In this document: piece after piece, positions 40,961 to 48,076 of the stretch
How positions within the stretch are numbered: the stretch's first letter is position 1
Layout of the letters: each line of letters begins with the position of its first letter
Source of the DNA: JAVBMC01 sp031552845
GTDB taxonomy: Bacteria; Verrucomicrobiota; Kiritimatiellia; RFP12; DVOR01
NCBI GenBank assembly: GCA_031552845.1
Contig: JAVBMC010000006.1
Span: forward strand, 1 to 48,076
Direction: 5' to 3'
Length of the DNA: 48,076 nucleotides
Position numbers and translations under genes: made by a program
The notes under the pieces: generated by a model
Told to the model about the DNA's origin: nothing
Database searches by the model: none
The model's input: only the letters and a program-made list of their open reading frames with translations

Positions 40961-43234
40961 TTACTTCTCCTGCGGCTTGGCCGTGGCCTCGGCAGTGAGG
41001 CGGATTAAAGATTGCTGGAATTCGTGGCTTTGCACGCCCTTATAGATCTTCAGTTCATTTCGAATGGTTGTTGCTAGGCGCTCCGCAGTATCGGCACGGC
41101 TAGTGGCGGTGATTTGTTCCAGACGTTCTAACTGCATGCGGACTAAGCACTCTCTGGCGGCATCCGGGGTTTCGGGGTTATTGAAGAGTATCTCTAACAT
41201 CCCTAACAGGCGTTCTGTCTCTTTCCGGCCTGTACTCATGTCTCCCTTGCGGCGTAGGGCGTTGATATGGGCAGTTCGGAATTGAACCACGGAGGACACC
41301 ACTTGAGGGGTATTTGGGAAGCGCCCGAGCAGTTGGTCCGAAAGTTCCAAGGCAACATCAAGGTCCTTCCAATCGCGGTCGGCAAAGTTCCGCGCGTAGC
41401 GCAGCTTGCGGTTCATTAGGTCGACTAACGCCAAACCATATTCCGGCTGTTCAGGGTATTCCCCTGCGAGCTGGTTGAGCAGCGTCACTGCATTGGGCTC
41501 AACCCCCGATATCCGTTCGCCGGGGAAGAGGCGCGGGTTGGCGCCGAGAATAACTGCATATAAGAACCGATAGTCAGGCTTGCCGGGTGACGCCTTCAAA
41601 AGCGCCTTCACCATCTCAAAGGCTTGTTGCCGTTCTTTGCTCTCCGGGTTGTCGGACAGCGACAACAGTGCACGCACCGCTTCATAACGGTCTGCCGGAA
41701 CAGACGACTGTGCATAGCGTTCAACTACTTGACGGGAAATCGCATCGGCTTCTGCGGCTTGTACCCTTCCCTGCTTTTTGAGAGATTCGGCCAGCTGGTT
41801 CAACGGAAACGCATCGGCGCGAAGTTCCGACAAGCGGCGGAATGCTGTTTCTGCCAGCGGATAATCTCCTGAACGCAAGGCGGCTGTGCCGATAATGCTG
41901 TTCGCTTCGGCCACCTGTTCATCCGACAAATTCCGCTGTTGGGCAATCTCTTGATAGTAAGGCATCAGCGTGGAAAGCAGCACGCTGGCGCTGGCTGTCG
42001 GCGTCTGCTTTTCAATGTGCCCGAAGATGCTTGAGAGTGTTGCATGCGCCGTCGCCGCATTACGTGCGGCCAATTTCAACGCGGCGGCCGTGCGGATATA
42101 GCCGACCGCCAATGCGACAATAAACGCCGCCAAACAGGCGATTGACAAAAGGCTCAATGCCGCCAGCGCCGGCTTGCGGCGTACCCACAAGGAGAGACGC
42201 CGAAGCGTCGAAGGCGCCGCCGCCTTCACCGGCTCGTGGTTGAGAAAATGGCGCAGGTCCTCAGCAAACTCCTCCATGCTCGCATAGCGGTCTGCAGGAT
42301 TGAAGCTAAGACTTTTGTTAATGATGGCACACAGGTCGGGCTCGGCATATGTGAGCGGCGGAACAGGTTCCCTGCAAATCCGTGCGACCAAATCATCCTG
42401 AGTCCCCTCGGTCAGCAAAGGCGCTTGTGTCACCAATTCATAAAGCGTCGCCCCGAGGGAGTATTGATCCGTCAAAAACGTGTTCACCCCCTGCGACAGC
42501 CGTTCAGGCGCCATATACCGCAACGTACCGCTGCGGGAGTCCCCCTCTTCAAGTATTTCTGCACCACCCTGCAGAACGCACGCGAGTCCAAAATCGCTGA
42601 TGTGAATAGTGCCGTTTGCATCCAGCAACAAGTTCGCTGGTTTGATATCACGGTGCATCACCTGACAGCTGTGGGCATAGGCCAACCCTTGTGCCGCCTG
42701 AAGGCCGATCCTTGCAATCTCACGCAAATCGGTTGAACGGTAATGCTCCAACCCCTTACCGTCAATAAACTCCATCGCGTAATAACAAGCCTCATCCGTA
42801 TGTCCCGCGCTCAGCACCTGCACGATATTCGGGTGATGGAGCATGGCAATCACCCGCGCCTCTTGCTCAAACTGCTCGCGCTGTGCGGCATCGGCAACAA
42901 ATGAAGGGGCCAACAGCTTGACAGCCACTTGCCGGTTGAGCGATACTTGCAGTGCTTCAAACACAACGCCCATGCCACCGCTGCCAATCTTCTTCAGCAA
43001 GCGGTAATCCGTCCCGGCCATATCGGGCAAATTAGGAGACTGCAAAGCAATCGGTTGAGTCTTGTTTCCGCCACCCAAATGCTCCATATCCAATAATACG
43101 GGCAGAACATCCAACAGCCGCGCACTATGCTCCGGATACTCCCCGGCAAACGCCTTCACATCCGGCACATCACCCACACGGCAGCGCTCAAGAAACTGCT
43201 CGACCAAATCATCAAAGGAAGGACTTTCACTCAT
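40961..43234 (-). CDS. Membrane Ser/Thr protein kinase with helical-repeat C-terminus
   Basis: A 757-residue protein. Residues 1-60 form a short helical region typical of PVC kinases. The kinase domain (about 74-340) has the Gly loop GSGGMGVVFEA, catalytic Lys in VAVKLL, HRDIKPANLLLD and DFGLA, and is therefore expected to be active. TM helix about 365-388. The C-terminal 360 residues are helical, TPR-like, and extracytoplasmic if topology follows the single TM. Its start overlaps the upstream ECF sigma gene (ATGA), a pairing seen in planctomycetes and relatives, where the kinase is thought to control the sigma factor. Target unknown. Confidence 0.92.
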   Translation of the reverse strand: MSESPSFDDLVEQFLERCRVGDVPDVKAFAGEYPEHSARLLDVLPVLLDMEHLGGGNKTQPIALQSPNLPDMAGTDYRLLKKIGSGGMGVVFEALQVSLNRQVAVKLLAPSFVADAAQREQFEQEARVIAMLHHPNIVQVLSAGHTDEACYYAMEFIDGKGLEHYRSTDLREIARIGLQAAQGLAYAHSCQVMHRDIKPANLLLDANGTIHISDFGLACVLQGGAEILEEGDSRSGTLRYMAPERLSQGVNTFLTDQYSLGATLYELVTQAPLLTEGTQDDLVARICREPVPPLTYAEPDLCAIINKSLSFNPADRYASMEEFAEDLRHFLNHEPVKAAAPSTLRRLSLWVRRKPALAALSLLSIACLAAFIVALAVGYIRTAAALKLAARNAATAHATLSSIFGHIEKQTPTASASVLLSTLMPYYQEIAQQRNLSDEQVAEANSIIGTAALRSGDYPLAETAFRRLSELRADAFPLNQLAESLKKQGRVQAAEADAISRQVVERYAQSSVPADRYEAVRALLSLSDNPESKERQQAFEMVKALLKASPGKPDYRFLYAVILGANPRLFPGERISGVEPNAVTLLNQLAGEYPEQPEYGLALVDLMNRKLRYARNFADRDWKDLDVALELSDQLLGRFPNTPQVVSSVVQFRTAHINALRRKGDMSTGRKETERLLGMLEILFNNPETPDAARECLVRMQLERLEQITATSRADTAERLATTIRNELKIYKGVQSHEFQQSLIRLTAEATAKPQEK

Positions 43235-43827
43235 GGTTTAAACTCAGTCAACTGCGACAACACGCCCTGCAAACGTTCCAACGCCCGCACATAGCGGATG
43301 CTCGCGGCCTTCGGGGCAATCCCCAACACCTCGGCGCAATCTTGGTTGGACATGCCGTCAAAGTGCCGCAGCGTCAGCACCTGGCGGTCGTTCTCCGGCA
43401 GCGCTTCCAACGCCTGCTGAAGCAGCACATAACGATCCGCACGGGCAAGCTTGGACACAGGTGAGGTGACAGAAGAGGCAAACATATTCCAGTTGAACCC
43501 GGCGGCAGTGCCATCGCCCTCCTCCGCGACCTCCACTTCTTTATACGCGTCGCGCTTGCCGCATTGCAAATGCTTCCGCTCAAGCCCCGCAACCGTCTGC
43601 AGCAGAATCATCCGCAGCTTGAAATAGACGGGCACTTCGGGGTTACTCTCGAAGAAGCCAATCCTCTCACACGCCGCCGCCAGCGCATCTTGCACCACAT
43701 CCTCAACCGAAACACGGCGCAACAGAATGGGGTTGAGACTCCGACTTGCCAAGCCCAAAAGCCGCGCCCGGTGTTCCGCAAACACACCGCCCCAGTAGCT
43801 CAATCGTTCTGCATTATCGTTCGGCAT
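43231..43827 (-). CDS. ECF-type sigma factor paired with the Ser/Thr kinase
   Basis: A 198-residue sigma-70-family protein. Region 2: VSVEDVVQDALAAACERI. Region 4: ALEALPENDRQVLTLRHFDGMSNQDCAEVLGI-APKAASIRYVRALERL, a clear HTH. Unrelated in detail to the ECF factor at 21271. Start ATG 43827, promoter TTGACT-16-TATAGT at 43866-43893. Translationally coupled to the kinase gene. No anti-sigma factor is present, which supports regulation by phosphorylation. Confidence 0.92.
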   Translation of the reverse strand: MPNDNAERLSYWGGVFAEHRARLLGLASRSLNPILLRRVSVEDVVQDALAAACERIGFFESNPEVPVYFKLRMILLQTVAGLERKHLQCGKRDAYKEVEVAEEGDGTAAGFNWNMFASSVTSPVSKLARADRYVLLQQALEALPENDRQVLTLRHFDGMSNQDCAEVLGIAPKAASIRYVRALERLQGVLSQLTEFKP

Positions 43828-43865
43828 TAGTGAAGCTTTCCTTTCACTCCTTGTCCATCAGGCGA

Positions 43866-43893
43866 ACTATAACACGAAATGACGAAAAGTCAA
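43866..43893 (-). promoter_or_regulatory. Promoter of the sigma/kinase operon
   Basis: Minus strand TTGACT (43888-43893), 16 bases, TATAGT (43866-43871). Confidence 0.65.
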
Positions 43894-43925
43894 ACTTGCA
43901 CTCTCCCTGGGGCGGTGTTCTTACC

Positions 43926-45083
43926 TCAATCCACCAACTCCTCCAACGTCGCATCGGTGAAAGAATCCAGCTTCGCCTTTACTTCCTGCAGGTGCTTCTT
44001 CTGAACGCTCAGCATCTTCGCATACACGTCATTGAAATTCGACTCGAGAGCCTGTTTAGCTGTCTTCCCGGACTCCTGCAGAAGCTTCGCCAGCTCCCGC
44101 GACTCCACCTTCATCCGCGACTCCCAATCCCCGGTCGTATTACGCCCGAAGGTCACCATGCGGTCAATGCGTCCGTACAGATTCCGCTGCTGCGTCAGCT
44201 CACGAAACTGACTGTCGCGGAACTCCGCATCTTGCATCTGCGCCAACAACCCACCGGCTCCGGCAAGCCCTTTCTTTTCCGCCTTGGCGATCTCCTCAAG
44301 ACGCACATCGCAAGCCGCCCTAAACGCCTTGGCAATCTCCGCTCTCAACGCCGCCTTATTCTCCTTTGTCGGTTCTTTCTCATAGCGCGTCTGAGCAGTA
44401 TTGATCGCCGCATTGAACCCCCGTTCCCGAACACGCGCTTCCGGATTGACCGGCACAATCTCCGCACCCACGGAAATATACGCGCAGATGATTTCGCTCA
44501 GCACATCATCCTGCGCAACCGTGGCCCTTGCTCCTCGCGGTCCCGGACGGAAGCGGTCACTGGTAAACCGCGCCAAAGACGCCGTCATCCGAGACTCCCG
44601 CGCATCCTCCGTCTCTTTGATATGCTTGCGCTGTTCATCAATGAATACATCATAATAAGCCGTCAGCGCCGACTTAACCGCCGCCTCGTTCTTGGCCGAC
44701 GAATCCTTCTTATAGGCCTCCACCGCCTCGGCAACGACCTTTCGTTCATCCCCCTTGTTATTTTCCGTATTCAGCGTCATGAACGGCGGCACGCCGCCGG
44801 AACGTACCGCCTGCAGCCAACGATTGATATTTTTATCCCGGTCGCGGATACGCTCGGCAAGTTTGTCCTTCTTCAACTGGATAACGCCGTCATAACTCTC
44901 ATTCATCACCTTCAGAAGCGTGCTTTTATTCTCCTCTGTCGGCTGGCGTTTATAATCCGCAATCGCCCGCTTCGTATTCTCCGACAACGGCGGATGCTCA
45001 CTCTCCCGCTCAAACGCGCTTGCAGAAACGCTGAGGCCAACGACAACCATTCCGATAACTCCCAACGACATGATCTTTTTCAT
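43926..45083 (-). CDS. Exported helical protein with three internal repeats
   Basis: A 385-residue protein with a cleavable signal peptide (MKKIMSLGVIGMVVVGLSVS, cut near ASA-F). The mature part is charged and helical. Three segments repeat a pattern: YKRQPTEENKSTLLKVMNES (about 44), YKKDSSAKNEAAVKSALTAY (about 123) and YEKEPTKENKAALRAEIAKA (about 233), each followed by a helix with Lys/Glu/Arg repeats and spaced 80-110 residues apart. I do not recognise the family. It may be a periplasmic scaffold or binding protein. Monocistronic, start ATG 45083 after GGAGGTGGA. Confidence 0.78.
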   Translation of the reverse strand: MKKIMSLGVIGMVVVGLSVSASAFERESEHPPLSENTKRAIADYKRQPTEENKSTLLKVMNESYDGVIQLKKDKLAERIRDRDKNINRWLQAVRSGGVPPFMTLNTENNKGDERKVVAEAVEAYKKDSSAKNEAAVKSALTAYYDVFIDEQRKHIKETEDARESRMTASLARFTSDRFRPGPRGARATVAQDDVLSEIICAYISVGAEIVPVNPEARVRERGFNAAINTAQTRYEKEPTKENKAALRAEIAKAFRAACDVRLEEIAKAEKKGLAGAGGLLAQMQDAEFRDSQFRELTQQRNLYGRIDRMVTFGRNTTGDWESRMKVESRELAKLLQESGKTAKQALESNFNDVYAKMLSVQKKHLQEVKAKLDSFTDATLEELVD

Positions 45084-45296
45084 ACTCCACCTCCAAGTTT
45101 GTGTTATTCCACACGGAGCACCATCGCCCCACCCTTAAGAATGTGAAACCGCCGCCAAATCTACAGCATAGCTTCAAAAAAGATCGGAATAATTTCGCCC
45201 ACACCCAACACCCCGAATTGGCAAACAGATACTGATTTCAGTCACAAATTACTGCGCCTTTTTCAATCGCCCGACATCTCACTTTTACCAATCGCC

Positions 45297-45400
45297 TGCC
45301 AAACGTTTGGTAACGTTGTGACAGCTGGCTGTCAAGCTTGTGTCAGCCCCCTGTCAAATTCGTGACAGCCGCCTGTCACAAATGCGTACGCTGGCTGACA
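45297..45400. repeat. Palindrome array E: five units at 22-bp pitch, core TGACAGCNNGCTGTCA
   Basis: 16-bp cores start at 45297 (TGCCAAACGTTTGGTA), 45319 (TGACAGCTGGCTGTCA), 45341 (TGTCAGCCCCCTGTCA), 45363 (TGACAGCCGCCTGTCA) and 45385 (CGTACGCTGGCTGACA), all 22 bp apart. The first is a strong palindrome of a different sequence, in phase with the others. A half-matching unit (45407) and an outer-arm match CAGC...GCTG (45429-45444) continue the phase. The array lies in the divergent interval between the exported protein gene and the membrane-protein genes. Nothing else is evident in 45084-45296. Confidence 0.85.
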
Positions 45401-45479
45401 GATTTGTGTGAGCCGAGTGCAACTTCTGCAGCAAATGCCGGCTGAGAAATATCTTCTCGCCTCCATTTTCGACATTCCC

Positions 45480-45508
45480 TTGCCCTGCCCGTAGGTTTAT
45501 GTTACAAT
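45480..45508 (+). promoter_or_regulatory. Promoter of the membrane-protein genes
   Basis: TTGCCC (45480-45485), 17 bases, TACAAT (45503-45508), about 80 bases before the start codon at 45588. Confidence 0.6.
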
Positions 45509-45587
45509 AGGGGCGGTGGATATCAGGAATGGCCAACGTGGATTTTGCTCGACATCCGGATGGCCGTGTCCGGGAGGGAGCTTTGAC

Positions 45588-45973
45588 ATGATACTGGCGG
45601 CGGCGATGGAGTCGATTGGTTTTTACTTTATCATTTGGGAGATTAGCATGATGGTTATTTTTGCTTACATCCCAATTCTGCCTCTCCTGGGACTTGCAAG
45701 ACTTTGTCGTAATAACTGTTACCAGTTGGAGATCATTGCTGCTGGTTGGCTGATTATTCTCGCAGGAATCATTATATTTTTTATTTTCCTCGAAACAACT
45801 ACCTGCGTTATGCTCTTATGTTTGAATTTAGCGTACTCGCTGCACCAAGTGGCCCGTTGGTCATCCTAGTGACTAAGCGCAAACCTCGTCTATCAAGGGC
45901 GATAGCTATCTTGGTTTTGTTTCCTATTGTCATTCCCTCCACGCTGCTCTTTTTAGCCCGCCTTGCTGCCTAG
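45588..45973 (+). pseudogene. Membrane protein gene 1, apparently frameshifted
   Basis: The first frame starts at ATG 45588 after GGGAGGGAG and gives 93 residues with two TM helices, ending at 45869. From about 45800 a second frame (phase shifted by two) continues a membrane-protein-like sequence (LVILVTKRKPRLSRAIAILV ...) to the stop at 45971-45973. The second part resembles the C-terminal part of the gene at 46407 (a basic loop followed by a long hydrophobic helix). I read this as one gene of about 128 residues with a frameshift. Two overlapping small genes are the alternative. Confidence 0.55.
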
Positions 45974-45991
45974 CCTAACCAACAAGACATT

Positions 45992-46381
45992 ATGACAACC
46001 GCACTTCTTCTACACGCACCTCTTCTATTCCGTTATTACGGTGGCAGAGGAATTGACCGCATGTGGACAGTTGCAGTCTGCGTGATGGTGTTCGTATCTT
46101 TCATGCTGCAAGAGTTTGAGTGTCGGCCTTGGATACTCGCCGGGACGTGGCTGATTCTGCTGGCATCCATCGGGATGACGGTTTACAATGGCCCAATGCC
46201 AACTCCGCCCGACAGCTATTGGCGCAAACTGCTTCTTGAGCAGTCCAACGTTTACTTCTCCGGCATCTTCGTCATACTCGCCGCCAAGACAAAACTCACT
46301 TGGGATATAACCTTGACTTGAACCGCCCTCCTCAGCCTCGGCGGTTATTGGGCGACCAAATACGTCCTGTATATCCACTAA
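45992..46381 (+). pseudogene. Membrane protein gene 2, interrupted by an in-frame TGA
   Basis: The open part (45992-46321, 109 residues) has three hydrophobic helices and ends in the middle of a fourth. The TGA at 46319-46321 is followed in the same frame by 19 further codons of hydrophobic sequence (TALLSLGGYWATKYVLYIH) up to a TAA at 46379-46381. FVILAAKTKL resembles FIALAAKFNM in gene 3. It is probably a nonsense mutation. The start has only a weak ribosome site. Confidence 0.5.
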
Positions 46382-46406
46382 TCCGTAGCCCGAAAAGGAG
46401 CAGCAC

Positions 46407-46871
46407 ATGACATCCGACAACATGATTACAATCGCCATCAGCGCTTTGTGGACGGTGTTACTCCTCTCGCCTTTTATCTACGGATCGACGTGCGTGTTGC
46501 TTGCCATTGATCAATGGTGCTGCAAGAGCCGCCACCGCGTACGGTGGGTGCTGTCAGGATGGGTGGCACTGCTGGTGCTGGTCGGATACGTCATTGCCTA
46601 CTGTGGCAACGGGCTGGACGAACTACGAATTGGAACTCTGTTCCTATCGCTCAACCGATGGGCAGCATTCGTTACAACAACGTGCCTGTTCACAGATCCA
46701 TTCATCGCGCTCGCCGCCAAGTTCAATATGCCGCACAGATGGAAAGCGATTGGACTGATTCTTCTGCCGCTCTTCACCGTTATCCCCATGCTGTTGGTGT
46801 TGGAAAAGATGCCGATTACGGTTTACAACGTATCTGATAATATCTTTGCATTAAATAAGGGGCTGTCCTAG
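46407..46871 (+). CDS. Membrane protein gene 3, 3' end altered by IS481 insertion
   Basis: 154 residues, four TM helices, start ATG 46407 after AAGGAG. The topology and some residues match genes 1 and 2 (AGW / SGW in the second helix, a short basic loop before the last helix). The last codons and the stop TAG lie in GGGGCTGTCCTAG, at the probable left end of the IS481-type element, so the original C-terminus is lost. Function unknown. Confidence 0.6.
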   Translation: MTSDNMITIAISALWTVLLLSPFIYGSTCVLLAIDQWCCKSRHRVRWVLSGWVALLVLVGYVIAYCGNGLDELRIGTLFLSLNRWAAFVTTTCLFTDPFIALAAKFNMPHRWKAIGLILLPLFTVIPMLLVLEKMPITVYNVSDNIFALNKGLS

Positions 46872-46874
46872 CTG

Positions 46875-46903
46875 TTGCATTCCGCTTAGAAATGGGCTAT
46901 ACT
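46875..46903 (+). promoter_or_regulatory. Promoter of the IS481-type transposase
   Basis: TTGCAT (46875-46880), 17 bases, TATACT (46898-46903). A GGGC / GCCC stem flanks the -10 box. Confidence 0.65.
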
Positions 46904-46934
46904 ACGCCCTAGATTCAAAAGAAAGGAAAGAGCT

Positions 46935-47846
46935 ATGGGACAGGTATTACACCCACGCGCCAGAACGACTCAAGAAGTGCGTCGAGAGATACAGCTATCA
47001 AAAGAGAGCATAGCCGTGCTCGCAGAGCGTTTTGGGGTGAATCCCAAAACGGTCGCGAAGTGGAAAGGCAGGGATTTTGTTGAGGATGCGCCCATGGGGT
47101 ATAAGACGCGGCGCACCACGATCACAGAAGCCGAAGAAAAAGCCGTTCTGGCTTTTCATGAATTAACCCGCCTGCCGCTTGATGATACGCTTTATGTGTT
47201 GCAAGAGACCATTCCTTTGCTATCACGTTCGGCTCTTTACCGTTGCCTGAGGCGTAACGGATGCCCGATGAGATCCGCAGAGAAAGGTCCCCGGCACAAA
47301 GCGTTCAAGAGCTATCCGATCGGCTTTTTCCACATCGACATCGCGCAGGTGCAGACTGCCGAGGGCAAGCTTTATCTCTTTGTGGCCATTGACCGAACCT
47401 CTAAGTTTACCGTGGCCAAGCTTTATCCGCAGATGACGCAAGCTACGGCAGGCGGGTTTTTGCAGCGCGTGATCGATACAGTGCCTTACCCGATCAATAA
47501 GATCCTCACAGATAACGGCAGCCAGTTCGTGCGCCGGGCTTCAAAGGAGTTCTCTTTCAAAACGGTCTTTGAACGCATCTGCCACGATCACAACATTGAA
47601 CACCGCAAGACGCAAGTGTGTCATCCTTGGACTAACGGACAGGTCGAGCGGATGAACAGAACACTCAAAGAAGCCACCGTCAAAACCTATTATTATGCCA
47701 CGCATGAGCAGTTGTGCCGTCACTTGGAAGACTTTCTAAATGCCTATAACTTTGGTAAGCGCCTGAAGACTTTACAGGGACTAACCCCTTGGCAGTTCAT
47801 CTTGGAGCAACAGAAGATCAACTTCCAGTTATTTAGGGTCTGCTGA
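46935..47846 (+). CDS. IS481-family transposase
   Basis: A 303-residue DDE/integrase-fold transposase, slightly short for the family. N-terminal HTH (LAERFGVNPKTVAKWKGR, about 30-47), a second basic HTH (about 90-115), then the rve catalytic core: first Asp in FHIDIAQVQ (about 134), second in LTDNGSQF (about 195) and Glu in GQVERMNRTLKEA (about 238). Start ATG 46935 after AAAGGAAAG. The reading frame is intact, so the element may be active. It lies between a truncated membrane-protein gene and an IS5-like transposase end. Confidence 0.92.
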   Translation: MGQVLHPRARTTQEVRREIQLSKESIAVLAERFGVNPKTVAKWKGRDFVEDAPMGYKTRRTTITEAEEKAVLAFHELTRLPLDDTLYVLQETIPLLSRSALYRCLRRNGCPMRSAEKGPRHKAFKSYPIGFFHIDIAQVQTAEGKLYLFVAIDRTSKFTVAKLYPQMTQATAGGFLQRVIDTVPYPINKILTDNGSQFVRRASKEFSFKTVFERICHDHNIEHRKTQVCHPWTNGQVERMNRTLKEATVKTYYYATHEQLCRHLEDFLNAYNFGKRLKTLQGLTPWQFILEQQKINFQLFRVC

Positions 47847-47857
47847 ATGTGGCGGCA

Positions 47858-48076
47858 CTAGGCCGCAGCATGTAATGCACCGGTATAGGCCTGCGTGCTA
47901 ATCTCTAAAAGGTGTAAAACAAAATAGACACGAACACGCCGCTGGCGTTCTTGCTCCCATCGGATGAGGTTGGCCGCAAGGATGGTCAGGTGGATGACTG
48001 TCTCGGAGCAGTCTTGACGGCGGGCCATCACGCGTCCGAGGCCTAAACGGCGTTTGCATTGGCCGAATTTACCTTC
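47858..48076 (-). CDS. C-terminal end of an IS5-like transposase, cut by the window edge
   Basis: The minus strand reads 72 codons to a TAG at 47858-47860. The peptide begins EGKFGQCKRRLGLGRVMARR, matching the C-terminal E-G-K-F-G block of IS5-group DDE transposases, in which the first Glu is the third catalytic residue. A hydrophobic TILAANLIRW helix follows, as in the family. It ends 11 bases from the IS481 transposase stop, so two elements abut here. Confidence 0.65.
   Translation of the reverse strand, partial: EGKFGQCKRRLGLGRVMARRQDCSETVIHLTILAANLIRWEQERQRRVRVYFVLHLLEISTQAYTGALHAAA

Larger units (their letters stand above)
46872..47857 (+). mobile_element. IS481-family insertion element
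   Basis: A complete single-ORF transposase with its own promoter. The left end is probably near 46864 (TGTCCTAGC), the right end near 47840. The terminal inverted repeats are too imperfect to fix the ends by eye, and no target duplication could be established. Confidence 0.7.

Noticed and set aside
46319..46321. TGA as a recoded sense codon
   Set aside because: TGA is used as a normal stop in other genes of the window (for example the NDK-domain gene at 3850 and the sigma gene at 21271), so a nonsense mutation is the simpler reading.

Overview
The window is a gene-dense bacterial chromosome segment of roughly 55% G+C. It suggests a member of the PVC superphylum (Verrucomicrobiota, Kiritimatiellota or Lentisphaerota type), probably from a fibre-rich or gut-like habitat. 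The evidence is indirect: two ECF sigma genes, one coupled to a Ser/Thr kinase and one to a membrane-anchored exported protein; a DksA-type protein with a histone-H1-like tail; secreted GH10 and GH16 enzymes and large exported surface proteins. No rRNA, CRISPR array or phage was seen.

Layout. Positions 1-135 hold the start of a minus-strand gene that runs off the edge. 412-2266 holds two exported proteins with twin promoters. 2596-5107 is a minus-strand operon of a tandem NDK-domain protein, aspartate aminotransferase and tRNA-Leu(UAG). tRNA-Tyr(GUA) lies at 5448-5533. gap and pgk lie at 5631-7996 with an intrinsic terminator between them. A hybrid sensor kinase occupies 8555-11881. A strongly promoted, highly structured non-coding RNA is at 12195-12338. 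A cell-envelope cluster (S11 peptidase, two lipoproteins, a mutarotase) is at 12401-15084. The region 15190-34390 is a polysaccharide and surface region: two paralogous putative glycosidases, a GH16 enzyme, tandem GH10 enzymes, an ECF-sigma/exported-protein pair and a GLUG/InlB-repeat adhesin. 34442-40683 is housekeeping: rpsA, then the tightly overlapping operon dksA-lspA-miaA-radC-menA-CPBP protease. 40961-43827 is an ECF-sigma/Ser-Thr-kinase pair. 43926-45083 encodes an exported protein with three internal repeats. 45588-48076 is decaying: three damaged membrane-protein genes, an IS481-family element and the end of an IS5-like transposase.

The most unusual feature is a set of five intergenic arrays (2368-2505, 5202-5323, 8244-8335, 31375-31696, 45297-45400). 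Each repeats a short dyad-symmetric core of 12-16 bp at an exactly constant pitch of 22 or 23 bp, about two helical turns. The core sequence differs between arrays, and the largest array changes its core halfway without losing phase. The spacing and the palindromic character are constant while the sequence is not. I know of no described element with this architecture, and it is my candidate for an undescribed system.

Three glycosidase genes (starts 17579, 23008, 34334) share promoter, signal peptide and terminator although one has an unrelated catalytic domain, so they look like one expression and secretion cassette carrying exchangeable enzymes.
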